Shown here piece by piece: positions 11,821 to 23,256 of a stretch of 64,000 nt of DNA. Numbering within the stretch: the stretch's first letter is position 1; every line of letters starts with the position of its first letter. The translations under genes and the position numbers were made by a program. The notes under the pieces were generated by a model. The model did not search any database. It was not told where the DNA came from and was given only the letters and a program-made list of their open reading frames with translations. The stretch lies in the NCBI RefSeq assembly GCF_018736085.1, contig NZ_CP076134.1:2924501-2988500 (forward strand). Direction: 5' to 3'. The DNA is from Bradyrhizobium sediminis (GTDB lineage Bacteria; Pseudomonadota; Alphaproteobacteria; Rhizobiales; Xanthobacteraceae).

Positions 11821-12302
11821 CGTAGTCTCTCCGGTTTTGTCCGCTTCCTTTGGTCCCGAAGCGGTTTTTAATTTTCGGTGCGAACGCCCAAGCGATCTGA
11901 GTTCCCGGATACGTATACCCGATTCAGCGCAAAAAGCCGTCTCCCAAATGCAACACCCGCCAGCGAAGTGAATTGTGGCAAGTTAGTGATTTGTTTACCG
12001 AATTCCGGAGCCGGCGGGGAACCCGAGGGAACCAGCGATCGCTACCGGCCGTGACGGCGTTGCTAGAGTATCGCCACCTCTGCTCTGCAAACATACGAAG
12101 CGTGGAACAAAACTGGAACATGGGATCCGGGAATGCTATATGTGGATAACCGGGGATCGCCGGGCTCGCGGGACCGGTGAGCGTATAGGGTCGTCCCAAT
12201 GTGGTCCCGAGAGGTCTCGAAGGCGTGGCGGCGGCTCAGCCGGCGTCCGGATCAGGCGGGGCTGGTGGTTTTGCCAGTAAATTCGAAGAGTGGAGAGCGG
12301 CG
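11821..12302. promoter_or_regulatory. divergent promoter region of porin and ssb
   Basis: This 482-bp gap separates the leftward porin gene from rightward ssb. It contains the LexA box and promoter of ssb near 12105-12142. The porin-proximal half is comparatively AT-rich and presumably holds the porin promoter and leader, but no hexamers could be assigned with confidence. A frame open from 12201 into ssb is not coding-like at its start. Confidence 0.55.
12105..12119 (+). promoter_or_regulatory. LexA box upstream of ssb
   Basis: GAAC-AAAACTG-GAAC fits the alphaproteobacterial SOS operator. The second half-site forms part of a TGGAAC -35-like hexamer that is 17 bases from TATATG at 12137-12142, so the box overlaps the core promoter. 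The predicted transcript has a leader of about 150 bases before ssb. Confidence 0.75.
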
Positions 12303-12797
12303 ATGGCGGGAAGCGTGAACAAGGTGATTCTGGTCGGAAACCTCGGCAAGGATCCGGAAATCCGGCGGACCCAGGACGGGCGGCCGATCGCCAATCTGAG
12401 CGTGGCGACTTCCGAGAGCTGGCGCGACAAGGCCACCGGCGAGCGCAAGGAAAAGACCGAGTGGCATCGGGTGGTGATTTTCAACGAAGGCCTTTGCAAG
12501 GTCGCCGAGCAATATCTGAAGAAGGGCGCCAAGGTTTACATCGAGGGGCAGCTGCAGACGCGCAAATGGACCGACCAGAGCGGCGTCGAGAAGTACTCCA
12601 CCGAGGTGGTGCTGCAGGGCTTCAATTCGAACCTGACCATGCTCGATGGCCGCAGCGGCGGCGGGGGCGGCAATTTCGGCTCCGATGATTCCGGCAGCGA
12701 TTTCGGCTCCAGCGGGCCCTCGAGCGCCGCACCCCGGCGTGCCGTTGCGGCGGCCGGCGCGCGCAACAGCGACATGGACGACGATATTCCGTTCTGA
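12303..12797 (+). CDS. ssb: single-stranded DNA-binding protein
   Basis: This 164-residue protein binds and protects single-stranded DNA in replication, recombination and repair. The OB-fold occupies about residues 1-112 ([18 protein letters not shown] at the start, then a glycine-rich disordered linker). The acidic tip DMDDDIPF recruits partner proteins. The ATG at 12303 is preceded by GGAGAG; the longer frame from 12201 adds unlikely residues. It is under its own LexA-type promoter, and a weak GC hairpin follows the stop. Confidence 0.97.
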   Translation: MAGSVNKVILVGNLGKDPEIRRTQDGRPIANLSVATSESWRDKATGERKEKTEWHRVVIFNEGLCKVAEQYLKKGAKVYIEGQLQTRKWTDQSGVEKYSTEVVLQGFNSNLTMLDGRSGGGGGNFGSDDSGSDFGSSGPSSAAPRRAVAAAGARNSDMDDDIPF

Positions 12798-12814
12798 TGG
12801 CTCAGGCTCGGAGA

Positions 12815-12838
12815 GGGCCGCCTGCAGGCGGCCTTCGC
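12815..12838 (+). terminator. probable ssb terminator hairpin
   Basis: The stem GGCCGCC-TGCA-GGCGGCC ends at 12833 and is followed by TTCGC only, so it is a strong hairpin with a poor T-run 18 bp after ssb. Confidence 0.4.
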
Positions 12839-12965
12839 CCGGCGGCGCGGAGAGGGCGGAACCGCGCGGCGATTGATCTTGACATTGGAAAGATAGATGT
12901 AAATACTCCTCACATCAATCTTCCTTCCTGCCGATCCTTGGGGGTCTGGCCCCTGGGGGTTTCAA

Positions 12966-13364
12966 ATGTCGCTCGCGCCGCTGTTGAATGCCGCTCCCGA
13001 AATCCAGCTACACGCCTTTGCCGCGATGGCGGCCTTTGCCCTCGGCGCGGTCCAGTTGGCCGCGCCCAAAGGCACGCTGCCGCACCGGACGCTGGGGTGG
13101 GTCTGGGTGGTGCTGATGCTGGTGATCAGCGGATCCTCGTTTCTGATCCACGGGATCAAGATGTGGGGACCGTGGAGCCCGATTCACCTGCTGTCGGTGT
13201 TGACGCCCATCACGCTGGTGATGGCCGTGCTGGCGGCCCGCGCACACCGCGTGCACGCCCACAAGACCGCGATGATATCGCTCTTCGCCGGTGCGCTACT
13301 ACTCGCGGGGTTGTTCACGCTGGTGCCGGGACGGATCATGCACGACGTCCTGTTCGGCTCCTAG
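12966..13364 (+). CDS. DUF2306-type membrane protein
   Basis: The 132-residue protein has four predicted transmembrane segments, with a conserved histidine in the first (IQLHAFAAMAAFALG), HRTLGWVWVV at the second, and HAHKTAMIS near residue 98. This is the pattern of the DUF2306 family, small membrane proteins of unknown function in which histidines may bind haem or metal. A TTGACA at 12879-12884 with AATACT 17 bases later is a plausible promoter. A strong terminator follows. Confidence 0.8.
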   Translation: MSLAPLLNAAPEIQLHAFAAMAAFALGAVQLAAPKGTLPHRTLGWVWVVLMLVISGSSFLIHGIKMWGPWSPIHLLSVLTPITLVMAVLAARAHRVHAHKTAMISLFAGALLLAGLFTLVPGRIMHDVLFGS

Positions 13365-13375
13365 AGAGCCCCGGC

Positions 13376-13401
13376 AAAAGCCTGTCGGGGCCAGGCTTTT
13401 T
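13376..13401 (+). terminator. intrinsic terminator after the DUF2306 gene
   Basis: The stem AAAAGCCTG and CAGGCTTTT with a seven-base loop, ending in five T residues, lies 12 bp after the stop codon. Confidence 0.8.
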
Positions 13402-13569
13402 CCGCCGGCTCGATGGGCTGGTTTCGCGGCGTCGGCATCCAGCGCCAATGGCCCCGTAAGTCCATGAAAAAACAAAGGGAAAAACCGCTCGCTTGAACCA
13501 GTTAGGGGGTGGTTCGAAGGCGTTCGAACTGCTATATGATTCGAAGCCAAAACTGACCGGATTCCCCCT

Positions 13570-16299
<2,730 letters not shown>

Positions 16300-16301
16300 G
16301 G

Positions 16302-16366
16302 GGCGAATGGCGAGTAGCGAATAGCGAGTGGCATTCTAATTCGCTATTCGCTACTCGCCATTCGCC
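16302..16366. repeat. perfect 26-bp inverted repeat built of heptamer-like units
   Basis: The arms 16302-16327 and 16341-16366 are perfectly complementary around a 13-base loop. Each arm is an iteration of CGAATGG/CGAGTAG/CGAATAG-like heptamers. It begins two bases after the gyrA stop codon. It has no T-run, so it may act as an mRNA-stabilising or transcription-ending structure; that is inference. Confidence 0.75.
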
Positions 16367-16445
16367 TCGCCAAGAATCGATGAAGTCCCCGGGGGGCATC
16401 CCGGGGACTTCAAACCAGAGCAATCTGGAATAGATGCGGCCGCCG

Positions 16446-16703
16446 TTATGGCGTGCGGTCGGCGGTGACCAGGCGGGCTTCCCGGATCGCGGTCTTCTTG
16501 CCGGCGACGCGCAGGCAGGAAGCTTCGAAATTTGGCCAGGCCTGCTGCGAGCAGCTGGTGCCGACCGGGCGGATGTCGAGGCGGTCGCCCTTGGCGAGGG
16601 CTTGCGGCACGCTGGCTTCGACCCGCGGGGCGAAGCCGGGCAGAACGGTCAGTCCGGCGGCAATGAGCGCAGCGATAGCAATGGCTGAAAATGCCTTGAT
16701 CAT
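16446..16703 (-). CDS. small exported protein with two cysteines
   Basis: The 85-residue product has a signal peptide (MIKAFSAIAIAALIAAGLTV, cleaved after a VEA-type site) and a mature part with GTSCSQQAWPNFEASCLR, where the two cysteines probably form a periplasmic disulphide. Similar small proteins are common and multi-copy in Bradyrhizobium, as far as I recall; none has a known function. It is transcribed alone, opposite to coaD. Confidence 0.7.
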   Translation of the reverse strand: MIKAFSAIAIAALIAAGLTVLPGFAPRVEASVPQALAKGDRLDIRPVGTSCSQQAWPNFEASCLRVAGKKTAIREARLVTADRTP

Positions 16704-16975
16704 GACGGTCCCCTGTCATTGGGCCTTTTTGGCCCGCCGTTTCGTTGGTTAATGGATAGCCAGAGCCGGTTTCCGGACGTCTTCACGGCTGACGAAAATG
16801 GTTTCGTCCGGCCGGAGTTTTGTTTCGTGGCCGGTCCGGGGACGAAACATTGCCGGCCCGCGCAGGAGACGCCGCGATGGCGGGAGTGATTTGGGTGGCT
16901 GACCTGAAGTAAACCCGCGCCGGACGGGGAACCGCCCGGCTTGCCCGGTCGCCCGGGGCGGGGTAGACGGGGTTT

Positions 16976-17473
16976 ATGCCCCGCATTGCACTGTATCCCG
17001 GCACATTCGACCCCGTTACCAATGGCCACCTGGACGTGGTTAGCCACGCCGTCGGGCTGTGCGACCGCCTGATCGTCGCGATCGGCGTCCATCCCGGCAA
17101 AAAGCCGCTGTTTTCGACCGAAGAGCGCCTGGAAATGGTCCGTGCGGTATTCGAGCCGGTGGCCCGAAAGGCCGGCTGCGCGTTCGACTGCACCACCTAT
17201 GACAACCTCACCATCACGGCGGCGCAGAAAACCGGGGCGGCGATCATGATTCGGGGCCTGCGCGACGGCACCGACCTCGATTACGAGATGCAGATCGCGG
17301 GCATGAACGAGACCATGGCGCCCGGGGTGCAGACGGTGTTCGTTCCGGCCTCGGTGGCGGTCCGCCCGATCACCGCCACACTGGTGCGCCAAATCGCAGC
17401 CATGGGCGGCGACGTCTCGGCGTTCGTGCCGCCAGGGGTCGCGGCCGGCCTCAAGACCAAATTCGCTACCTGA
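16976..17473 (+). CDS. coaD: phosphopantetheine adenylyltransferase
   Basis: CoaD joins 4'-phosphopantetheine and ATP to make dephospho-CoA. The 165-residue length is typical. The nucleotidyltransferase motif TFDPVTNGH spans residues 10-18, [12 protein letters not shown] binds substrate, and the ATP-binding [11 protein letters not shown] replaces the usual ISSTxVR. It heads a run of rightward genes (coaD, cyclophilin, TonB-like protein, cyclophilin, queA). Confidence 0.97.
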   Translation: MPRIALYPGTFDPVTNGHLDVVSHAVGLCDRLIVAIGVHPGKKPLFSTEERLEMVRAVFEPVARKAGCAFDCTTYDNLTITAAQKTGAAIMIRGLRDGTDLDYEMQIAGMNETMAPGVQTVFVPASVAVRPITATLVRQIAAMGGDVSAFVPPGVAAGLKTKFAT

Positions 17474-17499
17474 CCCGCTTTCTCTGATCCGGAGTTTTC

Positions 17500-18063
17500 A
17501 TGATCCGAATTCTTGGCCTGCTCGCCGCGCTGATCCTTGCGGCCCCCGCGATCGCGCAACCGCTGCCCGCCAATCTCGACAAGGCAAATGCCGTTGTCAT
17601 CGATACCACCAAGGGCCGCATCGTCATCAAGCTGCGCACCGACCTCGCTCCGCAGCATGCCGAGCGGATCAAGCAGCTCGCGCGCGAAGGCTATTACAAC
17701 AACGTGCCGTTCCATCGTGTGATGGATGGGTTCATGGCGCAGACCGGCGACGGCCAGAATTTCAACGGCACCGGCGGTTCGAAATACCCCAACCTGAAAC
17801 AGGAGTTTTCCAAGGTGCCGTTCACACGCGGCATCGTCGGCATGGCGCGCCGCGGCGACAACGTCGATACCGCGAATTCGCAATTCTTCATCATGTTTGC
17901 GACGGGCTCGAGCCTCAACGGCCAGTACACCGTGATCGGCGAAGTGGTGTCGGGCATGGATGTGGTCGACAAGCTCAAGAAAGCGCCGCCGGGCTCGAGC
18001 AGCGGCGCGGTCACCGACCCCGACAAGATGGTGAAGGTGCAGGTCGCATCCGACATCAAGTGA
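17500..18063 (+). CDS. ppiA: exported cyclophilin-type peptidyl-prolyl isomerase
   Basis: A 187-residue cyclophilin with signal peptide (cleavage after APAIA). Core motifs are FHRVMDGFMAQTGDG and NSQFFIMF; the large insertions of eukaryotic enzymes are absent. It would catalyse proline isomerisation during folding of periplasmic proteins. It follows coaD by 26 bp and has a cytoplasmic paralogue two genes downstream, giving each compartment its own enzyme. Confidence 0.93.
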   Translation: MIRILGLLAALILAAPAIAQPLPANLDKANAVVIDTTKGRIVIKLRTDLAPQHAERIKQLAREGYYNNVPFHRVMDGFMAQTGDGQNFNGTGGSKYPNLKQEFSKVPFTRGIVGMARRGDNVDTANSQFFIMFATGSSLNGQYTVIGEVVSGMDVVDKLKKAPPGSSSGAVTDPDKMVKVQVASDIK

Positions 18064-18066
18064 ACC

Positions 18067-18510
18067 ATGGCGCCGCCGCGCAGCAAGCCGCTCCTCCGGT
18101 TTGCCGCGCTGCTGCTGGTGCCGCTGTCGACCGCCCCGGCGCAAGGCCGGCCAGAGCGGCTCGACACCATCAGGGACGTGTTTGCCAGACTGCATTCCTG
18201 CTGGAAGCCGCCGCCGGCCTCGCGCGCCAATCCGATCGACATCACGGTGATCGTCAGCTTCAACCGCGAGGGCGCCATCCTCGGTCACCCCAGGATTACC
18301 TATGAATCGGCAGGCGCCACCGACCATGACCGTTTGGCGTACCGCATCGCCGTCATGGAGGCGTTGCAACGCTGCACGCCATTGCCATTTACCGAAGGAC
18401 TGGGCGGCGCCGTCGCCGGCCGGCCCTTCGCGGTTCCCTTCAGATACCGTAAGAAAACCCCACTCAAACCCGCAGAGCAGAGAGCATGGCTGATACCGAA
18501 AATACTTTGA
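18067..18510 (+). CDS. exported protein with TonB-C-like fold
   Basis: The product (147 residues) has a signal peptide, then a domain reading ITVIVSFNREGAILG...PRITY with a helix ending ALQRCTPLPF. This pattern is like a TonB C-terminal domain as found in small periplasmic proteins of alphaproteobacteria. There is no proline-rich spacer and no TonB transmembrane arm, so it is not a classic TonB. It begins 3 bp after the first cyclophilin and overlaps the start of the second by 25 bp, implying co-translation. Confidence 0.7.
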   Translation: MAPPRSKPLLRFAALLLVPLSTAPAQGRPERLDTIRDVFARLHSCWKPPPASRANPIDITVIVSFNREGAILGHPRITYESAGATDHDRLAYRIAVMEALQRCTPLPFTEGLGGAVAGRPFAVPFRYRKKTPLKPAEQRAWLIPKIL

Positions 18511-18950
18511 TCCTCGAAACCACCCAGGGGCCCGTCACCATCGAAATGCGCCCCGATCTTGCACCCGGCCACGTCGCCCGGATCAAGGAGCTGGTACGTG
18601 AGGGCTTTTACGACGGCATCGTGTTCCATCGCGTGATCGAGGGCTTCATGGCGCAGACCGGGTGTCCGCAGGGCACCGGCACCGGCGGTTCCGGCAAGAA
18701 GCTCAAGGCGGAATTCAACAAGGAGCCGCATGTGCGCGGCACCACCTCGATGGCGCGCGCCGCCAGCCCGGATTCCGGCGACAGCCAGTTCTTCATCTGC
18801 TTCGACGATGCCTCGTTCCTCAACGGCCAGTACACGGTCTGGGGCAAGGTGACGTCAGGCATGGAGAACGTCGACAAAATCAAGCGCGGCGAGCCGGTGC
18901 AGAATCCGGACAAGATCGTCAAGGCGCGCATGGCGCTCGACGCGGCGTAA
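18486..18950 (+). CDS. ppiB: cytoplasmic cyclophilin-type peptidyl-prolyl isomerase
   Basis: A 154-residue cyclophilin without signal peptide. It has FHRVIEGFMAQTGCPQGTG and DSQFFICF, the conserved catalytic Arg and Phe-Gln residues of the family. It accelerates proline isomerisation in the cytoplasm. The ATG at 18486 lies within the end of the previous gene. A palindromic repeat separates it from queA. Confidence 0.95.
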   Translation: MADTENTLILETTQGPVTIEMRPDLAPGHVARIKELVREGFYDGIVFHRVIEGFMAQTGCPQGTGTGGSGKKLKAEFNKEPHVRGTTSMARAASPDSGDSQFFICFDDASFLNGQYTVWGKVTSGMENVDKIKRGEPVQNPDKIVKARMALDAA

Positions 18951-18957
18951 TATAAGC

Positions 18958-19057
18958 CGTCATTCCGGGGCATGCGAAGCATGAACTACGATGTGCTATT
19001 GCACATCTGAGAATCTCGAGATTCCGGGTTCGCGCTAACGCGCGCCCCGGAATGACG
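18958..19057. repeat. palindromic repeat (CGTCATTCCGGGG...CCCCGGAATGACG)
   Basis: The outer arms CGTCATTCCGGGG and CCCCGGAATGACG are perfectly complementary. The centre has GAATCTCGAGATTCCGGG (19011-19028), an exact match to the centre of the element at 32175-32258. It sits between ppiB and queA. Confidence 0.85.
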
Positions 19058-19086
19058 TTCCGAGGCATGCTGGAGCGCATTGCGCC

Positions 19087-20163
19087 ATGCGCACCGATCT
19101 CTTCGATTTCGAACTTCCCGCCGACAGCATCGCGCTGCGGCCGGCAAGCCCGCGCGATTCCGCACGGATGCTGGTGGTGCAGCCCGACGGCGTGTTGCGC
19201 GACCGCATCGTCGCGGATCTTCCGCACTGGCTCGAGCCGGGCGATCAGCTGGTCGTCAACGACACCAGGGTGATAGCGGCCCAACTCAGGGGCCGCCGCA
19301 TCGGCCGCGATACCGAACCGAAGATCGAGGCGACGCTGATCAAGCGCCTCGACGGCTCGCGCTGGCAGGCGCTGGTCAAGCCGGCCAGGAAGCTGGCGCC
19401 GGGCGATATCATCCGCTTCGGCAATGAGGGCAAGGTCTGCCTGCTCGGCCATCTCGACGCCGAGGTCGAGGCCAAGGGCGAGGAGGGCGAGGTCACGCTT
19501 TCCTTCTCCTTCCACGGGCCAGCGCTCGACCAGGCGATATCAGATCTCGGCAGCCCGCCGCTGCCGCCCTATATCGCCTCCAGGCGCGCGCCCGACGAGC
19601 GCGACGCCGCCGACTACCAGACCATGTTCGCGGTCAATGAGGGCGCGGTCGCGGCCCCTACGGCAGGGCTGCATTTTACCGCCGCGCTGCAGGCAGGCTT
19701 GCGCGAGCGCGGTGTCGGGATCCACCGCGTCACCCTGCATGTCGGGGCAGGGACCTTCCTGCCGGTCAAGGTCGAGGACACCGCCGGGCACAAGATGCAC
19801 TCCGAATGGGGCTCGGTGTCGCGGGATACCGCCGAGGCATTGAATGCGGCTCGCGTCGATGGCGGCCGCATCGTCGCGGTCGGCACCACCTCGCTGCGGC
19901 TGCTGGAAAGCGCTGCCGCTGAAGACGGCACGATCCTGCCGTTCTCGGGCGAAACCGCGATCTTCATCACCCCGGGCTACCGGTTTCGCGCGGTCGATAT
20001 TCTCCTGACCAATTTTCACCTGCCGCGCTCGACGCTGTTCATGCTGGTGTCGGCCTTCTCGGGCCTCGACACCATGAAGCACGCCTACGCCCACGCCATC
20101 AAAAGCGGCTATCGCTTCTACTCCTACGGCGACGCCTGCCTGCTGTTTCGCGCGCGTGACTAG
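19087..20163 (+). CDS. queA: S-adenosylmethionine:tRNA ribosyltransferase-isomerase
   Basis: QueA transfers the ribosyl part of S-adenosylmethionine to 7-aminomethyl-7-deazaguanine in tRNA, making epoxyqueuosine. At 358 residues it is full length. It shows [19 protein letters not shown] at the start, the GLHFTAAL and [10 protein letters not shown] core, and [15 protein letters not shown] near the end. The start at 19087 gives the standard [11 protein letters not shown]. Its pathway partner tgt lies about 4.9 kb downstream. Confidence 0.97.
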   Translation: MRTDLFDFELPADSIALRPASPRDSARMLVVQPDGVLRDRIVADLPHWLEPGDQLVVNDTRVIAAQLRGRRIGRDTEPKIEATLIKRLDGSRWQALVKPARKLAPGDIIRFGNEGKVCLLGHLDAEVEAKGEEGEVTLSFSFHGPALDQAISDLGSPPLPPYIASRRAPDERDAADYQTMFAVNEGAVAAPTAGLHFTAALQAGLRERGVGIHRVTLHVGAGTFLPVKVEDTAGHKMHSEWGSVSRDTAEALNAARVDGGRIVAVGTTSLRLLESAAAEDGTILPFSGETAIFITPGYRFRAVDILLTNFHLPRSTLFMLVSAFSGLDTMKHAYAHAIKSGYRFYSYGDACLLFRARD

Positions 20164-20184
20164 CCAGGGCGCTAGCGTGTTGGC

Positions 20185-21216
20185 TCAGAGCGCACCGAGG
20201 ATGGCCCATCGAGGATCGCAGAACTCCCTCACGGCCGCCGTGACGCCGCTGCTGATGATGTCCCGGCGTTCAGGCGAGTCCATCTTGAGCTCTTCGTCCC
20301 GATTGATGATCGAGCCCGCCTCCAAAAGGACGGCAGGCATCCGGGTCGTTCGCAGCACGACGAGCTCATCGTAGCTGTAGACGCCGGTTTCCTTGTTCAG
20401 CAGCGGGCGCCGGTGCCGGCCCATGATGGCCTGGCTGTATTGCTCGGCATATTGCAGGCCCCGGGCCTTCATTTCCTTGCCGAGCAGTTCGGCGAAGGAG
20501 AGGCTCGTCTTGAAGTCCGGATTTCCGCGGGAGACGAAGACGGAATAGCCGCTGAAGCGGTCGCTGAAACGGCTTTTCTTGCCCTCGAACTCCCATTCCT
20601 CGAGGAATTTGTTGGGCACGGAATCGTGGTGGATCGACAGGAAGAGATTCGCTTGCAAATCGTTGGCCGCGGCGACGCGCTTGACCAGGCTGCGCCTGGC
20701 CTTGCCCTCGGTCAGCAGCAACATGGTCTCGGCAAAGCCTTCGGCCTTCAATTTCTGCTCGATCCGCTGCGCGAGGCGCAGATTGAAGACGAACTCGGAG
20801 ACGTTGCGGGCGCTCATCGCGCCTTCCGATTCGGCGGTATGTCCGACATCCAGAACGATCCGGAATTTCGATGGATTGCATGTCGATGCGGCCGGTCTCA
20901 AAGCGGAAGGATTCAAGGTGACCGGCCCCAGGGCGGCAAGCCTTACATTGCGGGGCTTTGACGAGGCGGCAGGTTTCGCCAGGGCGGCTCGCTTCGCCAA
21001 GGTCGCTCGCTTTGGCGAGGTGGCGTGCTTTGGCGAGGAATGATGCTTGGGCGATTTGCCGGGCTTAGCCGAGCTTTTGAAGACATCCGACAGCCAGCCG
21101 GCATCGCTGACCTCGATCGGCAAAAGCACCAATGCGGCCATCGCGGCAATAATGGTGCGGCGGCGGGGCCGGACGCCAAAGCCTGACCCGGCGAATTTTC
21201 TCGCTAGCGACAGCAA
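20185..21216 (-). CDS. N-acetylmuramoyl-L-alanine amidase (Amidase_3)
   Basis: This zinc amidase cleaves the bond between muramic acid and the peptide stem. The 343-residue protein starts with a basic n-region and a membrane/secretion segment (TIIAAMAALVLLPIEV). A repeat-rich lysine/alanine linker (residues ~55-95, KHATSPKRATLAKRAALAKP) follows. The catalytic domain has zinc ligands His126 in LDVGHT, Glu141 and His196/197 in SIHHDS, and the catalytic Glu in LLEAGS near the C-terminus. The lysine-rich linker may bind the cell wall. A start inside the hydrophobic region (ATG near 21141) is less likely. Confidence 0.88.
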   Translation of the reverse strand: MLSLARKFAGSGFGVRPRRRTIIAAMAALVLLPIEVSDAGWLSDVFKSSAKPGKSPKHHSSPKHATSPKRATLAKRAALAKPAASSKPRNVRLAALGPVTLNPSALRPAASTCNPSKFRIVLDVGHTAESEGAMSARNVSEFVFNLRLAQRIEQKLKAEGFAETMLLLTEGKARRSLVKRVAAANDLQANLFLSIHHDSVPNKFLEEWEFEGKKSRFSDRFSGYSVFVSRGNPDFKTSLSFAELLGKEMKARGLQYAEQYSQAIMGRHRRPLLNKETGVYSYDELVVLRTTRMPAVLLEAGSIINRDEELKMDSPERRDIISSGVTAAVREFCDPRWAILGAL

Positions 21217-21424
21217 TCCCAGCTTTCCCCCGGAGCGATGATCTGTTCGCGCCTCATGACAGCGTGGCGTACGAATTCTAGCAGAAATTATGAACCATGA
21301 ATGCCTGAAAAACCATTGCGCGCCGGATTTGGCCGGGGGTCAACAAAACCTCTTCAAGAGCAAATAGATATCATTGCTGCCGAGCGCGCATTTTTCGCCC
21401 CTGTCGGATTGCCGTCGGCCGACT

Positions 21425-22552
21425 TCAACCCTTTGACTGCGTTCTGATCTCGTCGAATGTGGAAAGCGCGCGTTCAAATTTGGCGTTGAAGAGCCACATC
21501 GCCTCAAGAATTTCGCGGAAGGTTGCAGATGTTCGTGCCCGGTCGGCTCGTCCGAAGGCGAAGATGCTGTTGTTTCGCAGATATCCCATGATTGTCGGGT
21601 CGGAAATTCTATAGTTGAGCAGGTCGCCTGACCTCAGTGCGGACCTGGTCGGGGTTGGAATAATCTGGATGAGTTCAAAGAGCTTCATTTGATCGATCGG
21701 GCCTGGCAGCGTTTTCACGATCGCCGTTACTTGCGGGAAAATATCCGCGTGTGCGTTCATGAGGCCGTCTCGCACGGCGGTCCAGTGGTTGAATCGATGG
21801 TCCAGATTGCCGACCCTTGCCTCTTCCTTGTCGTCACGAATGCTCAGTGCGGGATCAAGGGCTGCGATCGATTTCTTTATTGCTGCCCACTTCCTTCGGC
21901 CATTTTGATCTTCGGATGGGCCGGTTTGAAAACTTCCCTTGTATTTGTTCGAGCGCGCATTCCCCACGTTCTGATTGCCATTCGTCTCGGCAAAGAACAG
22001 CCCCAGGCTGATACGGCCTGCCGCTTCGGCATTCGCCGCATCGAGGCCCTTGGCTCGCGCAATGGCAATTGCCAGATCGACAACATCCCCGAATGGCGTA
22101 TCTGATTTTTGCGCGTTGGCCGGCGGCGCTTCCATGTGGTCGAAAAGTTTCCTGTACTCGTCGATCAGCGCCTCACTTGCGGCGTCAAAGTACGCCGGAG
22201 GGATTCCGAATTTATTTGGCCGTCCGATCCTGGACGGAAGCACGTCGGTGAGGTCTTTGTAGGCGCTCATCATGCCGTTGCGTGCAAGATAGAGTGCTTG
22301 TCCCGGCAAGTTCGGCAGCCCTTGTTTCGCGTTGATCTGCGCGCGCCGCTGGCCCAGGATCGACTCGAAGTTTCTTAGGGCGTTGTCGTAGGTATCGAGC
22401 GCATCCGATTGTTTCTTTGTGAGTGTGCCTGGCTGCCCCATGGCAGGGGACATCAAGCCGAGATTGCCGACGGCGATGGAAACCGCCGGCATGAAGAAGA
22501 GTCCGAGCGCGAGAGCTGCCGCGGGCGCAGCGGTATGACTTCTTGTCCCCAT
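21425..22552 (-). CDS. exported protein, possible lysozyme-like fold
   Basis: From the ATG at 22552 the protein has 375 residues, beginning with a signal peptide (MGTRSHTAAPAAALALGLFF). The longer frame to 22798 encodes a non-coding-like leader. The middle contains FFAETNGNQNVGNARSNKYKG, in which a glutamate is followed by an N-x-N/G-rich segment and a G-S-F-Q motif, faintly like the E...G.MQ pattern of lytic transglycosylases. Location next to an amidase would fit a cell-wall role. The family assignment is weak and is inference only. Confidence 0.6.
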   Translation of the reverse strand: MGTRSHTAAPAAALALGLFFMPAVSIAVGNLGLMSPAMGQPGTLTKKQSDALDTYDNALRNFESILGQRRAQINAKQGLPNLPGQALYLARNGMMSAYKDLTDVLPSRIGRPNKFGIPPAYFDAASEALIDEYRKLFDHMEAPPANAQKSDTPFGDVVDLAIAIARAKGLDAANAEAAGRISLGLFFAETNGNQNVGNARSNKYKGSFQTGPSEDQNGRRKWAAIKKSIAALDPALSIRDDKEEARVGNLDHRFNHWTAVRDGLMNAHADIFPQVTAIVKTLPGPIDQMKLFELIQIIPTPTRSALRSGDLLNYRISDPTIMGYLRNNSIFAFGRADRARTSATFREILEAMWLFNAKFERALSTFDEIRTQSKG

Positions 22553-22770
22553 GGCAATCTCGCAATGCCTGTGTTTCACCGGATACGACTCATCGGATCG
22601 TAAACAACGAACGCGCCGCTTGGCGAGACCAAAGCCCCAACTCCGGTGCAATGTCCGCCATTGGGCACGAACCGCAGGTGACGGGCGCGCTGCCGGCGAG
22701 TGGCGGATCACGCTTCGCTGATCCGCCCCATGGACTGCTTTGTGTAGAATTGGCGGTGACTTGCCATCAG

Positions 22771-23184
22771 TTACATCACACCACGGGACAGTATCCATAG
22801 ATGCGTCGTGCCATCTCTGAGCCTATCGATAGCTCGGTGAGCGGCGATCCTGTCGATCTCAGCACGCGTCACGCCGATGTCCATCAGCTCCCTGTCACTC
22901 AGGTCGTGCAAGCTGGCTCGCAACCTCTGGCGTTGGCGCCGCTCCTGAAACGCACGCCAATACCCCTTGAGCAAGCTCAAGACGCTCCGCGTCGATGCGG
23001 CCGGTGGTCCAGCAGCATCCTTTTCCGACAAGACGTCTCTCAGCGCTAGGATGGAGGCATCGGGGCGCGCCGCTGCCAAAGCTTCGCCCCTCGCGTCTTT
23101 CACCAACGCGATGGAGAGGTCGAGGCCGAGCCCTGCGGCATCGCGCCCGGTCTCGGATGTGAGGTTCGTCTGTTGGGGTGGCAT
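22771..23184 (-). CDS. DUF1127-domain protein
   Basis: The 137-residue protein ends with a DUF1127 domain: LRASLHDLSDRELMDIGVTR followed by AEIDRI, residues ~88-117. DUF1127 proteins are small arginine-rich proteins; in several alphaproteobacteria they bind RNA and influence RNA turnover and phosphate or carbon metabolism. This one carries an N-terminal extension of about 80 residues. The ATG at 23184 gives MPPQQTNL; a hairpin with a T-run lies 45-70 bases upstream on the same strand. Confidence 0.78.
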   Translation of the reverse strand: MPPQQTNLTSETGRDAAGLGLDLSIALVKDARGEALAAARPDASILALRDVLSEKDAAGPPAASTRSVLSLLKGYWRAFQERRQRQRLRASLHDLSDRELMDIGVTRAEIDRIAAHRAIDRLRDGTTHLWILSRGVM

Positions 23185-23225
23185 CGGATGCTCCTGCTGT
23201 TGCGCCGGCAGGGAGCGTGGCCAAA

Positions 23226-23256
23226 CAAAAGGCCCCGTCCGATGCCGGCGGGGCCT
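23226..23256 (-). terminator. terminator-like hairpin in the leader of the DUF1127 gene
   Basis: On the minus strand the stem AGGCCCCG/CGGGGCCT is followed by TTTTGTTT. It either ends a transcript from the asd side or acts as an attenuator or 3' end of a small RNA upstream of the DUF1127 gene. Confidence 0.65.

Noticed and set aside
13512..13530. GTTC-like repeats upstream of gyrA as a LexA box
   Set aside because: Half-sites are separated by six bases rather than seven and gyrA is not a usual SOS gene.
16382..16411. GC-rich hairpin as terminator of the small exported gene
   Set aside because: The palindrome is perfect but has no T-run on either strand, so it is not counted as an intrinsic terminator.
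22598..22790. Frame upstream of the exported protein (MSAIGHEP...)
   Set aside because: It resembles the spurious repeated frames common in Bradyrhizobium intergenic DNA, without a ribosome-binding site.
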